A DNA stretch of 52,960 nt from CAYXOX01 sp964466745 (GCA_964466745.1 CAYXOX010000006.1:1-52960); one strand, 5' to 3'. Shown: positions 1-10,049, counted from the stretch's first letter. Notes: generated by a model from the letters alone, not told the origin. Program-made: numbers and translations.

Positions 1-778
1 TGAGCTCGCCCGCGGCCTCCGGCACCGAGAACTGCAGCACGTTGCGCCCACCATGGGGCAGGGTCACCGGCAGGTCCAGGTCCTCGCCCACGGGCACCCG
101 GAACCGCTCGGCCACCGCACCGTCGATCGATATGGAAAGCTCCGCGTGGGTCTCGCCCGGCGGCACCGCCCCCTCGTCCTCGATCCGCAACGTTAACGTC
201 ACCGGCTCGTCGAGAATGGCAAAGCCCGGCGCGTTCTTCACGATGAGCCGCCGGTCCCAGTCCTCCTCGCGGCCCGTGAGCAGAACGTGGAGCGGCGCCG
301 GCAGCTCCGGGGCACGCTCGATGTCGTGCAGCCGCCCGTCGGTGATGGCGAAGAGACCGGCCACCCGGGCGCGCGGCTCTTCCGAGAGCGCCTCGGCCAC
401 CGCGCTCATCAGGAGCGTGCCGGCATCCTCGTCGCCGTCCCCGAGGCGCACCACGCGAAGCTCCGTCCCGCCGCGCGCCTCGATCCTGGCGGTCAGCTCG
501 GCAAGCGCGGCCGCGCTCTGGGCGTGCCGTCCGGCGATCCGCTGGGAGGCGCTCTCGTCCACCACCGCCACCACGATATCGCTGAGCGGCGTGCGATCCT
601 CCTCCTGCAGCGAGGGGTTGGCCAGCGCGGCGAGGAGCGCCACCGCGGCCAGGCCGCGCAGCCACCAGCCCGCGAGGCGCCGCGCCGCGCCCAGCGCAAC
701 CGCCAGCGCCGCCAGGCCCGCCACCGCCCAGATCGCCGGCCACGGCAGGAGCGGGTCCAGAACCAGCGTTCCCGTCAT
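1..778 (-). CDS. VWA-like membrane protein of the MoxR operon (partial, 3' end off window)
   Basis: The reading frame is open from the ATG at 778 down to the window edge, so about 259 residues are visible and the C-terminus is missing. The N-terminus has two hydrophobic segments (about residues 8-28 and 38-52). A von Willebrand A-like stretch follows: a beta strand ending in DESAS, matching the DxSxS MIDAS pattern, and a later ITDG strand. It is the last visible gene of the MoxR/DUF58/DUF4159 set and starts 139 bp after the DUF4159 stop, with a GGGAG ribosome site seven bases before the ATG. Proteins in this position are usually large membrane proteins annotated as glutamine-amidotransferase-like; that domain cannot be seen here because the end is cut off. 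The role is unknown, presumably in an envelope-associated chaperone or metal-insertion system. Confidence 0.72.
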   Translation of the reverse strand, partial: MTGTLVLDPLLPWPAIWAVAGLAALAVALGAARRLAGWWLRGLAAVALLAALANPSLQEEDRTPLSDIVVAVVDESASQRIAGRHAQSAAALAELTARIEARGGTELRVVRLGDGDEDAGTLLMSAVAEALSEEPRARVAGLFAITDGRLHDIERAPELPAPLHVLLTGREEDWDRRLIVKNAPGFAILDEPVTLTLRIEDEGAVPPGETHAELSISIDGAVAERFRVPVGEDLDLPVTLPHGGRNVLQFSVPEAAGEL

Positions 779-917
779 CGCGCGCTCCCGGCTTCATCTT
801 GGCAAAAATACTCGCGGCGCAGCGGCCCCACCCGGCGTGCGCACGGTCGTCCAGGCGCACCGGCGCGCCCGGCGCTCCCGGCACCCGGCAGGGCGGATTC
901 ACCCAGGGCGCGCCCGG

Positions 918-3773
918 TCATTGCCCGAGCCTGTCGAGCAGGGCAGGCACGTGCACCTGGTCCGACTTGTAGTTGCCGGTGAGCACATGCATCACGAGGT
1001 TCACCCCGAAGCGCCGGGCCAGCTCGCGCTGCCGCTCCCCGGCAAAACCCCGCCCAACGGGCAGGACAGGGTTGCCGGCCTCGTCGGTGGCCCAGGCCGC
1101 GGCCCAGTCGTTGCCGCCGATCACCACCGGCGTCACCCCGTCGTTGAGGTCGCGGAAGGGCATGCCCTCGATCCGCTCGGCATCGGGCGGGGCGGCCTCC
1201 ACCCAGACGTCGCGGCTCGCATGGCGGCCGGGAAAATCCTGCAAGAGGTAGAAGGTGCGGGTGAGCACGTGGTCGTCCGGCACGGGCTCGAGCGGCGGGA
1301 TGTCGAGCGGCCGGGCAAGCTCCTGCAGCTTGCGCCCGTTGGGCGAAGCCGCCCCGAAGCGCGCGGTATCGGCGTCGCGGGTATCGAAGACGATCATGCC
1401 CCCGCCCCGGAGAAACTCGTTGAGACGTGCGTAGGCCTCGTCCGAAGGGGTCGGCTGCGCCGGGGTCACCGGCCAGTAGAGCAGCGGGAAGAACGCGAGC
1501 TCATCGGTTTCGAGGTTCACCTCGATGGGGGCCGCGGGCTCCACCGAGGTGCGGCGGATGAGCGTGTCGGTCAGCCCGCGCAGGCCCGCGGCAGCAAGCG
1601 CGTCGAGCTCGGCGTCGCCGGTCACCACATGGGCGAGCACGACCTCCGAGGTCGCCGCGACGGCGAAGTCGTCCGCCGCGGCGCCCCCGGGGGCAGCGCC
1701 GGTCTGCGCCATGGCGGCGCCGGGCGCTCCCGGCCCCCCTGCCCCGCCCAGGACGAGGCCCGCCGCCAGCGCGAGCGCCCCGGCGAGGGAGCGCGCGGTG
1801 CCGGCCGCGCCTGCGGACCGGGTCCGGCCGGCACCGCGCGCTCCCTGAAGGCGCCCAGAGAGCCAGAGCGAGGCCACGAGATCGGCCGCGAGCAGCACCA
1901 TCGCACAGACGAGAAGCAGCCCCTTCAGCGGCAGGGACGGCGCGGTGGCGAGCCCCTCCACCCGCAGGTCGGAGGGCCAGCGCGCGGGCGCGAGCGCTGC
2001 CTCCGGGCCGAGCACGTTGAGCGCGATGCTGCGGTCGCCGTCGGCATAGACGCCCGGCGGCGCATCGGGGCCCGGCCGCGCCTCGGCGATCCGCTCGCCC
2101 GGAACCCCCGGCATCGTGCCGGCATCCTCCACCTGCCCGAAGGCGGTCAGCAGCGAGACGGGCTGCCATGTGGTCCCCTCGAGTTCGCCCGCGTCCGGCT
2201 CGGCGGGGCGGGTCGAGACGGCGAGCCGCTCCAGCATCTGCACGAACAGCCCCGAAAGCGGCAGCGAGGACCACTCGGCATTCGCCGTGACATGGAACAG
2301 CACCACGCTGCCCTCGCCCAGCGCCTTGCGCGTGACCAGCGGCGTGCCATCGGCGAGCGAGGCGATCACCCGCGCGGCCAGCTCCGGGTCGGGCTGGGCC
2401 ATGACCTGCGCCGAAACGCTGACGTCATCCGGGATGGCAAGGCCGAAGAACGGGCTTTCGGGCGGGAACGGGGCAATGGCGCGGGGGGCGCCCCAGCTCA
2501 TGGCGCCGCCCACCATGCGCCCGCCTTCGCGCAGCCGCACCGGCATGAGGCGGTCCTCACGGTCGCGGCTCACGTCGCTGGCGGCGAGGCGCGGCCCGGC
2601 GAAGCGCAGCAGCAACCCTCCCGCCTCGACCCAGGCCTCGAGATTGGCCGCCTCTCCGTCGCTCACGCGCGCCACGTCGGCCAGCACGATCACGTCGGGG
2701 TTCGCAAGGAGGATGTCGTCGATGCTGCCGTCCACGAGATCCGCCGAGGGCTCCAGCGCCTGTTCGAGGTAGTGCAGCGGCGAGAGCAGTTCGAGACCCT
2801 CGCGGTTGTCGCGGCCCGCGATCAGCGCCACTTCGCGGCGGCGCAGGGCATCGTCGGTAAGCGACACCGCTCCGGCCGTACGCTGGCCCTCCACCGCGAA
2901 GCGCGTGATGCGGTTGCGCAGCTCGGCCGGCAACTCCATCCGCACCTCCGTGCGGCCCTCACCGGGCGCGAAGACGGCCTCGGCACGGGCCAGCGCGCGT
3001 TCCACCCCGGCGGGATCGAGGCCGAAGCCCTGCACCGCTATTGCCGCAGCTCCCGCTGTATCGGCCCGCAGCGCCGGCACCACCAGTGCGCCATCCTCGA
3101 AGCGGGCAGGCGCAAGGCCGTAGACGGGCCTCGGGCTCTCGAACACCGTGACCTCGCCGGCGCTGCGCAGCGCGGCAAGCAGCGGAGCGCGCGAGGGCCT
3201 TTCGAGCCCGTCGGAAATCCACTGCGTCTCGAAGCGTCCTTCCAGCCCTTCGGCGAAGGCGCGGGCATCCTCGCCCACCGGCTCCCACGGCAATGGCGCG
3301 ATGCCCGGAAGGCGCTGGGTCCAGGCGGCCGCGGACTGGAATGGCAGCCCGCCCGCGGGCGGATCGGTAAGGCGCACCACCGCGACGGGGCGCCCGGCGC
3401 GCTCGGCCTCCTCGAGCAGCTCCTCGATGCGCGCTCCCCGGCGGTCCCAGTCGCGGGCCTCGGCCCATGTGCCGTCGGTCAGGATCAGGAGCGGGCCGCT
3501 CCCGGCACGCTCGTCCTCGGGGTTCAGAACTGGACCGGCGAAGGCAAATATCAGCGCCGCCACCGCAAGCATCCGCATCAGCAGGAGCCACCACGGCGTG
3601 CGGTCGGCCTGGCTCTCCTCGTCGGCCAGCCCGAGCAGCAGCGCAACGCCGGGGAACCGGCGCCGGATCGGGGCGGGCGGCACCGCGCGCAGGAGAATCC
3701 ACAGCACCGGCAGCGCGGCCAGCCCCAGAAGGAGCCACGGTGCCGTGAACCCGATGCTGCCCAGCGTGAACAT
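918..3773 (-). CDS. DUF4159 domain membrane protein with BatA-like N-terminus
   Basis: A protein of 951 residues. The N-terminus has the BatA (TIGR02226-type) pattern: a hydrophobic segment at about residues 8-28, a basic loop, and a second segment near 60-80 ending FAFAGP. A VWA-like LTDGTWAEA stretch follows. The middle resembles the glutamine-amidotransferase-like fold (ILLANPDVIVLADVARV), then two hydrophobic segments lie around residues 630-690. The last 230 residues match DUF4159 (FFPLLYWPV, GGGMIVFDTRD). The ATG at 3773 overlaps the stop of the DUF58 gene as TGATG, which favours it over an in-frame codon 33 bases upstream. The family sits with MoxR and DUF58 genes in many alphaproteobacteria; its biochemical role is not established. 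Confidence 0.88.
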   Translation of the reverse strand: MFTLGSIGFTAPWLLLGLAALPVLWILLRAVPPAPIRRRFPGVALLLGLADEESQADRTPWWLLLMRMLAVAALIFAFAGPVLNPEDERAGSGPLLILTDGTWAEARDWDRRGARIEELLEEAERAGRPVAVVRLTDPPAGGLPFQSAAAWTQRLPGIAPLPWEPVGEDARAFAEGLEGRFETQWISDGLERPSRAPLLAALRSAGEVTVFESPRPVYGLAPARFEDGALVVPALRADTAGAAAIAVQGFGLDPAGVERALARAEAVFAPGEGRTEVRMELPAELRNRITRFAVEGQRTAGAVSLTDDALRRREVALIAGRDNREGLELLSPLHYLEQALEPSADLVDGSIDDILLANPDVIVLADVARVSDGEAANLEAWVEAGGLLLRFAGPRLAASDVSRDREDRLMPVRLREGGRMVGGAMSWGAPRAIAPFPPESPFFGLAIPDDVSVSAQVMAQPDPELAARVIASLADGTPLVTRKALGEGSVVLFHVTANAEWSSLPLSGLFVQMLERLAVSTRPAEPDAGELEGTTWQPVSLLTAFGQVEDAGTMPGVPGERIAEARPGPDAPPGVYADGDRSIALNVLGPEAALAPARWPSDLRVEGLATAPSLPLKGLLLVCAMVLLAADLVASLWLSGRLQGARGAGRTRSAGAAGTARSLAGALALAAGLVLGGAGGPGAPGAAMAQTGAAPGGAAADDFAVAATSEVVLAHVVTGDAELDALAAAGLRGLTDTLIRRTSVEPAAPIEVNLETDELAFFPLLYWPVTPAQPTPSDEAYARLNEFLRGGGMIVFDTRDADTARFGAASPNGRKLQELARPLDIPPLEPVPDDHVLTRTFYLLQDFPGRHASRDVWVEAAPPDAERIEGMPFRDLNDGVTPVVIGGNDWAAAWATDEAGNPVLPVGRGFAGERQRELARRFGVNLVMHVLTGNYKSDQVHVPALLDRLGQ

Positions 3774-4647
3774 CAGGCCGCGCCCTCCAGCGCCCCGTAG
3801 AGCCACAGGAGCGCCGCCTGGGCGCTGGCGTCGGTGTGGTGAACGTGGAAGCGCCAGCCGGCGCCGCGTGCAAAGGCCGCGAGCGCCTCCTTGCGGGCCG
3901 CGAGCCGCGCGCCGTACCGGGCCCTGAGCTCTCCGGCCTTGAGGGTTTCATGCAGGAGGCTGCCCGACATCGATTCGAAGATGGTGCGCCCCTCGAACGG
4001 AAAGGCCTCTTCGGCCGGATCGAGCACCATGACCAGCGCCCCGCGAACGCCGCGCGCGGCTGCCTTCTCGAGCGCGGCCTCGACGGCCCCGATCTCGCCG
4101 AGGAAATCCGAAAGGAACACCGCGCGCGCCTGCGGCAGCATTCCGCGCGCTTCCGGCACCCCGAAATCCGCGATATTCCCTGCGCCCCTCGACAGCGCCT
4201 CTGCGAGCCGCTCCAGTTGCCCGCGGCCGCCCCGCGGCGGCAGCGTGAAGCCGGTAAGCCCCACACGTTCGCCGCCACGGATCAGAAGCACGCCGAGCGC
4301 GAGCGCCAGCAGCCGGGCGCGGGCAAGCTTTTCAGGCAGCGCATCCGACGAGGAAAACGCCATGGATGCCGCGTCGTCCACCCAGAGGATCACCGACTGG
4401 GCGGTCTGCCACTCGCGTTCGCGGACGAACTGCCCGTCGGCGCGCGCCGAACGGCGCCAGTCGATCATCCGGGCCTCGTCCCCGGGCCGGGCGGCGCGAT
4501 ACTGCCAGAAATCGTCACCGACCCCGGCGCGGCGCCGGCCATGGGCCCCGAGCAGGACCGCGCTCGCCAGCTGCTCGGCCGAGGCCAGAAGCGGCGGGAG
4601 CGGCGCGGCCAGTTCCTCGGCACGTGCGCGAAGCGCGGGGCCTTGGC

Positions 4648-4651
<4 letters not shown>
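3773..4651 (-). CDS. DUF58 domain protein
   Basis: A protein of 292 residues, typical of single-domain DUF58 proteins. The diagnostic DUF58 core is clear: GDDFWQYRAARPGDEARMIDW at about residues 44-64, followed by the VWA-like ILWVDDAASM strand. It has no signal peptide or transmembrane segment, so it should be cytosolic or peripheral. The start ATG at 4651 overlaps the MoxR stop as ATGA, and the stop overlaps the DUF4159 start as TGATG, so the three genes are translationally coupled. DUF58 proteins co-occur with MoxR AAA ATPases and are thought to act with them in folding, cofactor insertion or envelope stress; the substrate is not evident here. Confidence 0.92.
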
Positions 4652-5673
<1,022 letters not shown>

Positions 5674-5706
5674 GACTTGCTCCGCGTCGCATCGTATTAC
5701 CTTCAG

Positions 5707-5734
5707 CAGATATGCCCCGCGGGCCAAATGGCAA
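5707..5734 (-). promoter_or_regulatory. candidate sigma-70 promoter of the MoxR operon
   Basis: In the 92-bp divergent gap, the minus strand reads TTGCCA (5734-5729), 16 bases, then TATCTG (5712-5707). The hexamers are moderately close to consensus and lie 34-61 bases before the MoxR start. No matching plus-strand promoter for the DUF1285 gene was recognised. The call rests on spacing and partial matches only. Confidence 0.3.
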
Positions 5735-5765
5735 AAGAGTCCGCACCCGGAGAGGCGGAAAACAA

Positions 5766-6365
5766 ATGATCGTGAAAGCAGGCACGACGGAGCTTCTTGC
5801 CCATGCGCGCCGCGCCGGCCGCTCGGGGCCGCCGCCGGTGCACCTGTGGAATCCTCCGTTCTGCGGCGACATCGACATGCGAATCGCGCGGGACGGCACC
5901 TGGTTCCACGAGGGAACGCCCATCGGCCGTCCGGCGCTGGTGCGCCTTTTCGCATCCATTCTGCGCAAGGAGGGTGAGAGCTACTTCCTCGTGACCCCGG
6001 TGGAGAAGGTCCGGCTCCGGGTCGAGGACGTGCCCTTCATCGCCTTGGACGTGGATGTCGAGGAGGCCGGCGGCGCCGGCCAGCGGCTCCGCTTCCTGAC
6101 AAATGTCGGCGACAGCGTGATCGCCGGCGCGGAAAATCCCCTGCGCGTGGAGTTCGATGCCGAAAGCGGCGAGCCGAGGCCCTACGTCGAGGTGCGCGCC
6201 GGCCTCGAGGCGCGCATCGATCGAAAGAGCTTCTACCGGCTGGTCGACGCCGCGCGGGAGGAGGTGCACGAGGGGCAGCCCTGGCTTGGCCTGCGCTCCG
6301 GCGGCAGCTTCTTTCCGCTCCTGCCGGCCGCGGCGCTGGGTGCGGAACGCCGCGCCGGAGACTGA
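5766..6365 (+). CDS. DUF1285 domain protein
   Basis: A protein of 199 residues matching the DUF1285 pattern: PPVHLWNPPFCGDIDMRIA at about residues 22-40, then GTWFHEGTPIGRPALVRLFASIL, and later YFLVTPVEKVRL. It has no signal peptide or membrane segment. The ATG at 5766 has a GGAGAGGCGG ribosome site ending about eight bases upstream. It is divergent from the MoxR operon; in alphaproteobacteria DUF1285 genes are commonly next to this operon, so shared function is plausible but untested. No catalytic residues are known for the family. Confidence 0.9.
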   Translation: MIVKAGTTELLAHARRAGRSGPPPVHLWNPPFCGDIDMRIARDGTWFHEGTPIGRPALVRLFASILRKEGESYFLVTPVEKVRLRVEDVPFIALDVDVEEAGGAGQRLRFLTNVGDSVIAGAENPLRVEFDAESGEPRPYVEVRAGLEARIDRKSFYRLVDAAREEVHEGQPWLGLRSGGSFFPLLPAAALGAERRAGD

Positions 6366-6528
6366 ACGGACGGCACGCGCAACTGGTTCAGGGCCGGGGT
6401 AGCGGCGCTCCCGGCGTCGGCCATGTGCGCTTGCCGCCAGCAGCCCGCCGGCGCGCCACCCTGCAGGAAGCACCCCGGCAACCGTATCGCCGGCAACGGT
6501 GCCCGGCGGCCCGGCGGGCCCTGTTGCG

Positions 6529-7341
6529 TTATCCCGCGGCGGGAAGGCCCTTCAGGAAGGCGTCGAGCTCCTCCGGATCCATGGACACGATATGGCGCTG
6601 CTCGGGGAAGGCGCCGGTTTCCACGTCCTTACGGAATTCGGCGAAGGCCGCCGCGCGTTCGCGCTGCAGCCGGGCTTGCTCGGCGGCGAAATCGCGATAG
6701 ACCTTCGCGTGCCGCGGAACACGGCCGCCCTGGGTTTCGCCCAGGATATCCTCCGCGAAGAGGTACTGCGCGTCGCAGCCGGCCCCCGCGCCCATGGACC
6801 ACAGAAGCAGCCCTGGCATGCGGCGGCTGATCTCGGAGGCGACCTCGGCCGGCACGACCTCGACCTCCACGGCGAAGGCACCGGCGGCCTCGTAGGCGCG
6901 GCACTCCTCGAAGAGCGCGAGCGCCCCGGCGGCCGTCTTGCCCACGGCGCGGAACCCGCCGGTCCATGTGTTCCGGCTCGGCACCAGCCCGACATGCCCG
7001 ACCACCGGAACGTGTTCGCGCGCAAGGAAGGAGACCGTCTCGAGGCTGCCGGAGCAGTAGAGGGCATCCGCGCCCGCCATGAGCGCCTTGCCGGCGAAGC
7101 GCAGGTAATCGTCGCGCGTGCCCGCGCCGCGGTGATCGACGCCGGTCATCGAGAAGATCCCGGGCGCGGCATCGCGGTACTCAGGGTGGCCCACCAGCTC
7201 CATCGGGGCGGAGACGATATCGATACCGGCGTCCTCGGCGGCGGCGGCCTCGTCGAGGCTGAAGATGCGCAGCATGGTCATCTGACGCCGCCCCTTCTCC
7301 TCGCGCAATTCGTGGACGGTGGGAGGACGGGTGCGTGCCAT
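6529..7341 (-). CDS. divergent PanB-like (ketopantoate hydroxymethyltransferase family) protein
   Basis: A protein of 270 residues aligning over its length with PanB, a PEP-mutase-superfamily TIM barrel. Shared motifs are VPVVGHVGLVPS (PanB VPVCGHLGLTPQ), the Glu161-Val-Val-Pro motif (PanB catalytic Glu181), GAGAGCDAQ (PanB GAG...DGQ), and a C-terminal tail of about the same length. The PanB VGDS metal motif is replaced by SAPMEL, and the KIEGG substrate lysine region reads LYCSGS, so the ketopantoate site is not preserved. It probably does not make pantothenate and may act on another small C-C bond substrate. It is the last gene of the catabolic operon, starting two bases after the Rieske gene stop. 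The ATG at 7341 was chosen because the longer frame runs into the upstream gap and gene. Confidence 0.8.
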   Translation of the reverse strand: MARTRPPTVHELREEKGRRQMTMLRIFSLDEAAAAEDAGIDIVSAPMELVGHPEYRDAAPGIFSMTGVDHRGAGTRDDYLRFAGKALMAGADALYCSGSLETVSFLAREHVPVVGHVGLVPSRNTWTGGFRAVGKTAAGALALFEECRAYEAAGAFAVEVEVVPAEVASEISRRMPGLLLWSMGAGAGCDAQYLFAEDILGETQGGRVPRHAKVYRDFAAEQARLQRERAAAFAEFRKDVETGAFPEQRHIVSMDPEELDAFLKGLPAAG

Positions 7342-7343
7342 TG

Positions 7344-7765
7344 TCAAACCTCGATCTCGATGTACTCGCCGGACAGGCGCGCGGGATAGGTGGCCAGATC
7401 CAAGNNNNNNNNNNACCGATGACGGCGGCGGCGAAGCCCACGGCGTTGAGCGTATCGCGCAGGGCCGGCTCGCCGAGGATGTGGGCGTCGTCAAAATCGC
7501 TCAGGGCTTTTCGGATCGGCGCGCGCAGCGCTTCGCCGGTGCGGATGTCGAACCGCCCGTTGTGCTTGGGGCACTCGATCTGGTGGTCCATCACGAGCCC
7601 GTCGGCCAGGTGCACACGCTCGTGCGTGCACAGCCCGTCGGTCGCGAAGGGCGCGCCGTCAGGGCCGCGGTAGACGGCGAAGGTGCGCCCGTCGGGATGG
7701 TCGAAACGGATCACGTCTTCCGGGTCGAGCTCGTTCACGGGGCACACCCTGATCCATTCAGCCAT
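7344..7765 (-). CDS. Rieske [2Fe-2S] ferredoxin, MocE-like, interrupted by assembly gap
   Basis: The N-terminal 82 residues form a ferredoxin-type Rieske domain with cluster ligands C46-T-H48 and C65-P-K-H68, followed by FDIRTGEALRAP. The natural end is recognisable beyond the gap as LDLATYPARLSGEYIEIEV and a stop at 7344-7346, giving an expected length near 105. Between these parts lie about 100 bp (7415-7516) that do not fit a Rieske protein, and then ten Ns. The two halves are out of frame at the nominal gap length. It starts eight bases inside the desaturase gene. It should carry electrons to the desaturase-like oxygenase, as MocE is thought to do for MocD; no reductase gene is seen nearby. 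Confidence 0.8.
7405..7414. other. assembly gap (10 N)
   Basis: Ten consecutive Ns inside the Rieske ferredoxin gene. A round ten is typically a placeholder of unknown true length. The sequence on its right (7415-7516) does not belong to the interrupted gene as expected, so the join may be wrong or material may be missing. Confidence 0.99.
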
Positions 7766-8852
7766 GGGCGATGTCCTCCTTGTACGGCCGGGCGGTGTCG
7801 GGCAGCGGCTTGCGCAGGTAGTACTCGGGATCGCGCACCTGGCGCAGCACCGCCGGGATCGCCTCGCGGTAGGCGTCCAGTATCGAGGTGTTGGGGGCCG
7901 GCAGATCGTGCTTGATCGTCTCGTGCAGCCGCGGCAGCGCGTGGAACGGAACCATGGGGAACATGTGGTGCTCCACGTGGTAGTTCATGTTCCAGTAGAT
8001 CCACCGGCTGATCGGGTTCATGTAGACGGTCCGGCTGTTCAGGCGGTGATCGGTCACGTTCTCGGCCAGCCCGCAATGCTGGATGACACCCGTCATCAGC
8101 ATGTGCCAGCACCCGTAGATCCGCGGGCCGCCGATCAGCAAGAACGGTATCGCCGCCTGCCATCCCATGCCGGCCGCCAGCATCCATGCCGCCGCCAGCA
8201 CCGTCGCCGCGTAGATCGCCATGTGAACGCGGGCCGCGAAGATCGCCTTGGCCCACTCGCTTTCGGGAATGTAGTCCTTCTCCTGCGGGCTGAGGCTGCC
8301 CATCGCGTTGCGCACGAGCACGCCCATGGACGAGAACATGTCGAGCACGCCCGCGTAGGCCATCAGCAGCCGGAACGTGTTCGGCGGCCGCATACAGGCG
8401 ATCTCGGGATCGCGGCCGACGATGATCGTGTCGGTGTGATGCCGGGCATGGCTCCACCGCCAGTTGACAGGGTTGCGCACCACCATGAAGGAGGCGATGT
8501 GGTAGACGACGTCGTTCATCCACTGGGTGCGGAAGGCCGTGCCGTGGCCGCATTCGTGCCAGCGCGAGTCGCAGGCCGAGCCGTACATCACGCCGTAGAC
8601 GAGCCAGAACGGCACCGCCGCCCACGAACCCCAGAAGGCGATCCCGCCCCAGGCCGAGCCGGCAAGCAGCGCGAACCAGATGATGGTGTCGCGCAGGGCG
8701 GGGCCGTCGCGCCGCTGCATGAGGTCCTTCATCACCTTGCGGGGCACTTCCGTCCGATACCATTCGGCGTTCGCGAGGCCGCTCTCGCGCGCCAGGGCCG
8801 TGTCGCGACCGGTCAGGCTGTAGTCCCGGAAATGGGGCTCGGCGAGTGCCAT
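7758..8852 (-). CDS. membrane fatty-acid-desaturase-like di-iron oxygenase (MocD-like)
   Basis: A protein of 364 residues with the three histidine boxes of the membrane desaturase/hydroxylase family: HECGH (99-103), HARHH (135-139) and HVEHH (292-296), plus an extra His at 259. There are four or more hydrophobic segments (about 57-72, 80-95, 211-228, 232-242). It would bind two irons and use O2 with electrons from the adjacent Rieske ferredoxin. The pairing with a MocE-type ferredoxin and sugar-catabolic genes resembles rhizopine mocDE, where the oxygenase is proposed to demethylate methyl-inosamine. The ATG at 8852 has TGAGGAG eight bases upstream; a GTG nine bases earlier lies directly against that site and is less likely. 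The substrate is unknown. Confidence 0.87.
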   Translation of the reverse strand: MALAEPHFRDYSLTGRDTALARESGLANAEWYRTEVPRKVMKDLMQRRDGPALRDTIIWFALLAGSAWGGIAFWGSWAAVPFWLVYGVMYGSACDSRWHECGHGTAFRTQWMNDVVYHIASFMVVRNPVNWRWSHARHHTDTIIVGRDPEIACMRPPNTFRLLMAYAGVLDMFSSMGVLVRNAMGSLSPQEKDYIPESEWAKAIFAARVHMAIYAATVLAAAWMLAAGMGWQAAIPFLLIGGPRIYGCWHMLMTGVIQHCGLAENVTDHRLNSRTVYMNPISRWIYWNMNYHVEHHMFPMVPFHALPRLHETIKHDLPAPNTSILDAYREAIPAVLRQVRDPEYYLRKPLPDTARPYKEDIAHG

Positions 8853-8864
8853 GTCGTCCACTCC

Positions 8865-10049
8865 TCAGTTCTGTCGGCGCCCGCCAAGGGGCGGAAAACG
8901 GTTGCTCGGTTCGGGAAAACCCTCGCCGGGTTGTTCGCCGATGGCGCGGATGCGGGCCTCGGCCTCGGCGATCCTATCGTGGCCGTTCAAAACGCGAAAG
9001 ACGGCAGAATAGGAGCGGTGCTCGCCGGCGCCGAGCCAGATCATCTCTCCACGCTCCCGCGCCGCAGCGTCGCCCAGTACATGGTGGGTCGAGGGTTCTA
9101 TGCCGAGCACGTACTGGCCGGCCTGCATGTTCTGCCACTGGTAGGCACAGGGCAGCTCGGACTTCCGGGTTTCCACCTCGATCCCGAGGCCGGCACGATC
9201 GTTCACCAGCGCGACGGGCACCTCGCCTTCGGGGCCCGCCGCCATCTCGTGTTGCCAGACCTGCTCGGAGAAGCCGTCGCGCGGGGCCGACATGACCCGG
9301 TAGCCCACGCCCTGTTCGCGGTAGCGGTCCGCGTGCCCGGCCCAGAGCACCTCCTGCACGGGCGCCAGGTAGCGGCTGCCCTCGTCGAGCACCGGGTGGC
9401 CGATGTTGACGTGGTAGAAGAACATGTGCGGGGTCGGTGCGAAGCCCTCGTTGACGACGCGGTCCGACAGGCGAATCTCGTCGCCCCCCAGATCGGCCTC
9501 GATGCGACGGTGAAGATGCAGCACCTCGCCGAAGAGCGCGACCTGCATCACGATGCCCTCGGCCCAGAGCACGCATCGCTCGCCCTCCCACCGCTCGCCG
9601 TAGCCGGTGAGCCGGGCGGGCGTGTTCGAGACGCGCCCGTGCAGCCCGTGGCGCACGGCATCGCGCCGGGGGTAGTTGTAGTTCTGGCCCTCGACGGTCT
9701 CGACGCCCAGGATGTGATCGAGCCCGCAGGTCACGAGAAAGCCGGTGAAGGAGCGCATCGGGCCGAGGCCATTCTCGCCCTCGTAGTCGAAATACGCCGG
9801 ATGCCGGAGCCCCGTCGGCGATTGCCAGCCGATGGGCCGCCCGTCATGCTCCACCTCGGCGATATCCATCGCGCGGTCGACGGCCACCGAGAAGCGCAGC
9901 CCCGTTCCGGTGCGGAACTCCAGCAGGCGCACGCCCCGCTCCGCGCCGTCGCCCAGCGCAACGAGCCTGACGCCGCCGAACTGCGACAGGCTGCCGGCGC
10001 GGGCCGCCAGCTCGTGCCGGGTGTAGTTTCGACCGAAAATTCTCGTCAT
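8865..10049 (-). CDS. DUF4432 family aldose-1-epimerase-like protein
   Basis: A protein of 394 residues. The galactose-mutarotase-like beta-sandwich pattern of DUF4432 is visible: RAMDIAEVEHDGRPIGWQSP near residues 61-80, VTCGLDHILG, a RHGLHGRVSNTPA turn with conserved His and Arg, and FFYHVNIGHPVLDEG, where His and Glu may be catalytic. No signal peptide is seen, so a cytosolic location is expected. The ATG at 10049 has AGAGG five bases upstream; the longer open frame adds an implausible Arg-rich extension. It lies 109 bp after the TIM-barrel gene in the same operon, consistent with interconversion of sugar anomers in the pathway. Confidence 0.85.
   Translation of the reverse strand: MTRIFGRNYTRHELAARAGSLSQFGGVRLVALGDGAERGVRLLEFRTGTGLRFSVAVDRAMDIAEVEHDGRPIGWQSPTGLRHPAYFDYEGENGLGPMRSFTGFLVTCGLDHILGVETVEGQNYNYPRRDAVRHGLHGRVSNTPARLTGYGERWEGERCVLWAEGIVMQVALFGEVLHLHRRIEADLGGDEIRLSDRVVNEGFAPTPHMFFYHVNIGHPVLDEGSRYLAPVQEVLWAGHADRYREQGVGYRVMSAPRDGFSEQVWQHEMAAGPEGEVPVALVNDRAGLGIEVETRKSELPCAYQWQNMQAGQYVLGIEPSTHHVLGDAAARERGEMIWLGAGEHRSYSAVFRVLNGHDRIAEAEARIRAIGEQPGEGFPEPSNRFPPLGGRRQN

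Noticed and set aside
42..3800. A very long open frame on the plus strand opposite the MoxR-associated genes.
   Set aside because: Its product is Arg/Gly/Ala/His-rich with no family features. The minus strand carries clear DUF4159 and VWA-like sequence, so it is a GC-driven shadow.
6366..6528. GC-rich palindromic stretch between the DUF1285 and PanB-like genes as a terminator.
   Set aside because: GGCCCGGC-type pairing occurs by chance in this GC-rich sequence and no U-tract follows on either strand.
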